DNA of 64,000 nucleotides, from contig NZ_JAGSYF010000004.1 of the NCBI RefSeq assembly GCF_025685645.1, positions 372,001-436,000 on the forward strand, in the 5' to 3' direction. The notes under the pieces were generated by a model that searched no databases, was not told the DNA's origin, and saw only the letters and a program-made list of their open reading frames with translations. The position numbers and the translations under genes are program-made. Source of the DNA: Edaphobacter bradus (lineage in GTDB: Bacteria; Acidobacteriota; Terriglobia; Terriglobales; Acidobacteriaceae). Of this stretch, positions 60,985 through 64,000 are shown in pieces; within the stretch, counting starts at the first letter, position 1, and each line of letters begins with the position of its first letter.

Positions 60985-62439
60985 TTGTCCAGCGGTGCTG
61001 ATATGCTGCGCGGAATGAAAAAAATGAGTTTGCAGCGGGGGCTTCTGCTGGCAGGAGTGGGATTGGCGGCAGCGGGAGCCGCGATGGGGCTTGCGAATGG
61101 TGCAGGGCTGCATGGTGTCGCGTTGACGCTGCGGTGGCTGGGTGTCGCAGCTCTGATGCTGTTTGCGGCGAGCCGGCGTTCCTTGATGCCCTGGATCTTC
61201 GTTGCAATGGTGGCAGGCGTAGAAGTGGGGCTGGATGCGCCGCATGTGGCGGTGCAGCTGCGCGTGATCAGCGACGTCTTCCTACGGCTGATCAAGACGA
61301 TCGTGGGACCGCTGATTCTGGGGACGCTGATCTCCGGGATCGCCGGGCACGGCAATCTGAAGAGCGTCGGGCGCATGGCGTGGAAGAGCCTGGTGTACTT
61401 CGAGGTGGTGACGACGCTGGCGCTTGTGATCGGGCTGGTGGCGATCAATGTGACGAAGGCTGGTGTGGGATTGAACGTCGCGTCCGCAGCGGCGACCTCG
61501 GAGGCTGGATCAGGGAGTGCTGCCCCTGCTTCCAAGCTCGAGGTACCTGCGTCCACGATGCGGTGGCAGGATTTTGTGCTGCATGTGTTTCCGGAGAACC
61601 TGACGAAGTCGCTGGTGGAGGGCCAGATTCTGCAGGTGTCCGTGTTTGCAGTGCTGTTCGGGATTGCGCTGGCGATGTTGGGCGAGAGGGGCGCTCCGAT
61701 GCTGAGGTTGGCGGAGAGTCTGAGCGAGGTGATGTTCAAGTTCACGAACATCGTGATGTACCTTGCCCCGCTGGCGGTAGGCGCCGCGCTGGCGTATACC
61801 GTGGGGCAGAGCGGAGCCGGCGTGCTGGTGAATCTGGGCAAACTGGTGCTGACCTACTACGGCGCGCTGATTGCGTTGGCGGTGGGTGTGCTGGTTCCTG
61901 TGATGCTGCTGTTCCGGATACCGGTCGCAGGATTTGCGAAGGCTGTCGCTGAGCCTGCTTCGATTGCCTTCGCGACGAGCGCGAGTGAAGCGGCTTTACC
62001 GCGTGCGATGGAGGCGATGGAGGCCTTCGGGGTTCCACGGAAGATCGTTGCCTTCGTGGTGCCGGCGGGGTACAGCTTCAACATGGATGGCTCGTCTGTG
62101 TATCTGACGATGGGTGCGATCTTTACGGCGCAGGCTGCGGGCATGCACCTAAGGCTGGGCGAGCAGATCATGACCGTGCTGATCCTGATGCTGGCAAGCA
62201 AGGGAGTGAGCGGGGTTCCGCGAGCGACGCTGGTGGTGCTGATGGCGACGGCTTCCTCGCTGCGGTTGCCGAGTGAGCCGCTCTTCGTGATCCTGGGGAT
62301 CGATGCCGTGATGGACATGGGACGTACGGCGGCAAATGTTGTGGGGAACTGCCTGGCGAGCGCGGTCGTGGCGAAGTGGGAGGGGGAGTTTGGCACGGAG
62401 CCGGCTTCACCGGTTGTGCTCGAGGGGATGGCTGAGTAG
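60985..62439 (+). CDS. Dicarboxylate/amino-acid:cation symporter (DAACS family)
   Basis: About 484 residues with eight to ten membrane segments. The family motifs are LRVISDVFLRLIKTIVGPLI, GHGNLKSVGRMAW, FATSASEAALPRAM (re-entrant hairpin 1), VVPAGYSFNMDGSSVYLTMG and SKGVSGVPRATLVVL (hairpin 2). GltP/DctA relatives import glutamate, aspartate or C4-dicarboxylates with Na+ or H+. The TTG start at 60985 has GGAGG 7 nt upstream; ATGs at 61003 and 61015 are alternatives with weaker sites. Confidence 0.92.
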   Translation: MSSGADMLRGMKKMSLQRGLLLAGVGLAAAGAAMGLANGAGLHGVALTLRWLGVAALMLFAASRRSLMPWIFVAMVAGVEVGLDAPHVAVQLRVISDVFLRLIKTIVGPLILGTLISGIAGHGNLKSVGRMAWKSLVYFEVVTTLALVIGLVAINVTKAGVGLNVASAAATSEAGSGSAAPASKLEVPASTMRWQDFVLHVFPENLTKSLVEGQILQVSVFAVLFGIALAMLGERGAPMLRLAESLSEVMFKFTNIVMYLAPLAVGAALAYTVGQSGAGVLVNLGKLVLTYYGALIALAVGVLVPVMLLFRIPVAGFAKAVAEPASIAFATSASEAALPRAMEAMEAFGVPRKIVAFVVPAGYSFNMDGSSVYLTMGAIFTAQAAGMHLRLGEQIMTVLILMLASKGVSGVPRATLVVLMATASSLRLPSEPLFVILGIDAVMDMGRTAANVVGNCLASAVVAKWEGEFGTEPASPVVLEGMAE

Positions 62440-62441
62440 GG

Positions 62442-63659
62442 ATGCGGGAAGAGCTGAGAGGCATGGGGCGTTTGAGCAGGCGTGGATTTTGTGCTGGAGC
62501 GATGGCCGTTGCGGGGCAGGTTGCGTTCGGTGCGCATGAGAGTTCGGTGGCTGGAAGCGGCTACGATCTGGTTGCAAGAACCGATCGAGAACGGATTCTG
62601 AAGGCGGCGGAAGAGTACGTTAATCTAGAGCCACAGACGCTTACGTTTTTTCGGTCGGACCGATCGCCAGGTGGTTCGCACGATTTCTTCTCGCAGGCGG
62701 ACTACTTCTGGCCTGATCCGAAGAATCCGGGTGGGCCATATCGCGAGCGTGATGGGCAGAGTAATCCTGATAATTTCACCGGGCACCGGAAGGCGATGAT
62801 TGCACTGAGCGTGCAGATGCCTGCTCTGACGGCAGCATGGCTGCTGACGCGGAATCGGAGATATGGAGAGAAGGCCGCAGGACATCTGCGGGCCTGGTTC
62901 GTCACACCTGCGACACGGATGAACCCGAATCTTGAGTTTGCGCAGGGAGTGGTGCGTGGAGCCATGGGGAGATCGTGGGGAATCATCGACACACTGCACC
63001 TGGTAGAGGTGGCGCGCGCGGCCAGCATAATGCGTGGAGCGTTTCTTTCACCGGAGGATGAGTCGGCATTGAAGGGTTGGTTCCGCGATTACCTCCAGTG
63101 GCTGATGACGAGCAAGAAAGGAATGGCGGAGCGCGATGCTGCGAACAACCATGGAACATGCTGGGCGCTGCAGGTGGCGGAGTTCGCAAAGTTGATCGGC
63201 GCAGAAGACACAAGGGACGATCTGCGGGAGCGCTACAAGCGCGTTCTGTTGCCGAATCAGATGGGGCAGGATGGAGGCTTTCCGCTTGAGTTGAAGCGAA
63301 CGAAGCCCTATAGCTACTCGATCTTCAATCTGGATGTGATGGCCGGACTATGTCAGTCGTTGAGCAGACGGGGCGATGATCTGTTCCGTTTTTCGCTGAG
63401 CGATGGGCGGGGAATCTGCAAGGGGGCGGCATTTCTTTATCCCTATCTCAAAGACAAGGGCAAATGGGCGTATACAAAGGACGTAGAACACTTCGATGCG
63501 CTTCCGGTGCGGTCGCCGAGTCTTTTGTTCTGCGGATTGGCGTGCGACAGGCAGGAGTATCTGACGTTGTGGACGCGGCTGGATCCCGATCCGAAGGATA
63601 CAGAGATTGTCAGGAACTACCCGATTCGGCAGCCGTTATTGTGGATGAGCCGGGACTAG
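62442..63659 (+). CDS. Tat-exported alginate lyase-family protein
   Basis: 405 residues. The N-terminus has a twin-arginine signal (LSRRGFCAGAMAVAGQVAFGA). The mature protein is an (alpha/alpha) barrel as in PL5-like alginate lyases, with FWPDPKNPGGPYRERDGQSN, NLEFAQGVVRG and the conserved NNHGTCWALQVAEFA, where Asn-His is the catalytic motif in PL5. It would cleave acidic polysaccharide outside the cytoplasm; substrate inferred. A start at 62463 (MGRLSRRGF) is equally possible. It follows the symporter gene by 2 bp. Confidence 0.87.
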   Translation: MREELRGMGRLSRRGFCAGAMAVAGQVAFGAHESSVAGSGYDLVARTDRERILKAAEEYVNLEPQTLTFFRSDRSPGGSHDFFSQADYFWPDPKNPGGPYRERDGQSNPDNFTGHRKAMIALSVQMPALTAAWLLTRNRRYGEKAAGHLRAWFVTPATRMNPNLEFAQGVVRGAMGRSWGIIDTLHLVEVARAASIMRGAFLSPEDESALKGWFRDYLQWLMTSKKGMAERDAANNHGTCWALQVAEFAKLIGAEDTRDDLRERYKRVLLPNQMGQDGGFPLELKRTKPYSYSIFNLDVMAGLCQSLSRRGDDLFRFSLSDGRGICKGAAFLYPYLKDKGKWAYTKDVEHFDALPVRSPSLLFCGLACDRQEYLTLWTRLDPDPKDTEIVRNYPIRQPLLWMSRD

Positions 63660-63719
63660 CGAAGGGAATGTGACCCTGCGGGGCGGAGGAGCGTCTAACG
63701 GCCCGAGAGATAGTGTGCT

Positions 63720-63728
63720 TGGTATACT
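63720..63728 (+). promoter_or_regulatory. Extended -10 promoter for dxs
   Basis: TGGTATACT fits TGnTATAAT. Transcription would start about 63735, some 89 nt before the dxs ATG. The -35 region is not recognisable. Confidence 0.4.
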
Positions 63729-63823
63729 TGAGAGTCAGACACAAGACTGGTTGGAGCTAGCGATGACTGCGGCGGCAGCGCCAATTGGCGAAGCGCGTAA
63801 CTGCTGCAGAAACAGGTATTTGG

Positions 63824-64000
63824 ATGAGCACAATTCTTGAAACGATCAACTCCCCGGCGGATGTGAAGAGACTGTCGGTGGCGGAGTTGGGGCAGCTTGC
63901 TGAGGAGATTCGCGAGCGGCTGATTGTTGGAGTTGCGAAGACGGGCGGACACATCGGGCCGAACCTCGGCGTCGTTGAACTGACGCTGGCGATGCACTAT
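63824..64000 (+). CDS. dxs: 1-Deoxy-D-xylulose-5-phosphate synthase, N-terminal part (runs off window)
   Basis: The first 59 codons of a thiamine-diphosphate enzyme that starts the MEP isoprenoid pathway. LSVAELGQLAEEIRERLI and then KTGGHIGPNLGVVELTLAMH match the Dxs N-terminus, where the GGH His takes part in catalysis. AGG is found 9-12 nt before the ATG. The reading frame is open at the window end. Confidence 0.95.
   Translation, partial: MSTILETINSPADVKRLSVAELGQLAEEIRERLIVGVAKTGGHIGPNLGVVELTLAMHY

Overview
This 64-kb, GC-rich window reads as chromosomal DNA of an Acidobacteriota member, most likely Acidobacteriaceae (Terriglobus, Edaphobacter or Granulicella type). That placement is inferred from the mix of gene families: a HemD-GAF-ANTAR fusion, a CRTAC1/ASPIC protein beside a multiheme cytochrome-TPR protein, a propeller-type sensor kinase, an S53 sedolisin, a CehA/McbA PHP hydrolase and DUF481/TonB-like envelope proteins. 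No 16S rRNA gene is present to confirm it. Coding density is high, and genes lie in short operons on both strands.

Layout. 1-5.2 kb: the end of an unknown coiled-coil protein, a tiny lysine-rich histone-H1-like gene with its own promoter, a thiolase, a secreted unknown protein, and an sdaA/HEAT-repeat pair. 5.2-13 kb: a ComM-like ATPase, a tandem-GNAT protein, then a minus-strand group DUF503-rbfA-nrnA-glycosyltransferase preceded by an EAL-PAS protein. 13-19 kb: the HemD-GAF-ANTAR fusion and a histidine kinase/response regulator/secreted protein operon. 19-25.3 kb: a small c-type cytochrome, a five-heme cytochrome-TPR protein, a CRTAC1 protein and a PHP hydrolase. 25.3-29 kb: an RMD1/DUF155 protein and a decaying region with a frameshifted DUF481 gene and a serine-recombinase relic running antisense into tRNA-Pro(CGG).

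29-38 kb is a metabolic block. A cysDNH sulfate-assimilation operon is headed by a 22-codon leader ORF with seven Cys codons. It is followed by xdhC-mocA, convergent with a three-gene molybdenum hydroxylase. 38-49 kb: an S53 peptidase, a FucP-like transporter, a long structured intergenic region, rpoZ-rho with a C-rich leader, three tandem SDR paralogues, and ribD-ribE-DJ-1. 49-55.7 kb: envelope genes (two paralogous beta-barrels with TTG starts, an M48-like protein lacking HExxH, a TonB-like protein) and galE-DUF421. 55.7-64 kb: acs, a multi-PAS kinase, DUF4440, a DAACS symporter, a Tat-exported alginate-lyase-like protein and the start of dxs.

The most notable observations are the poly-Cys leader ORF before cysD, apparently on a near-leaderless transcript (a candidate cysteine-sensing attenuator); the HemD-GAF-ANTAR fusion, which suggests tetrapyrrole-linked RNA-level control; the 23-residue KKA-repeat protein with a consensus promoter and terminator; and a CysN with a long tail lacking an APS-kinase P-loop, paired with an APS-type reductase. 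No CRISPR array, intact IS element or rRNA operon was seen.
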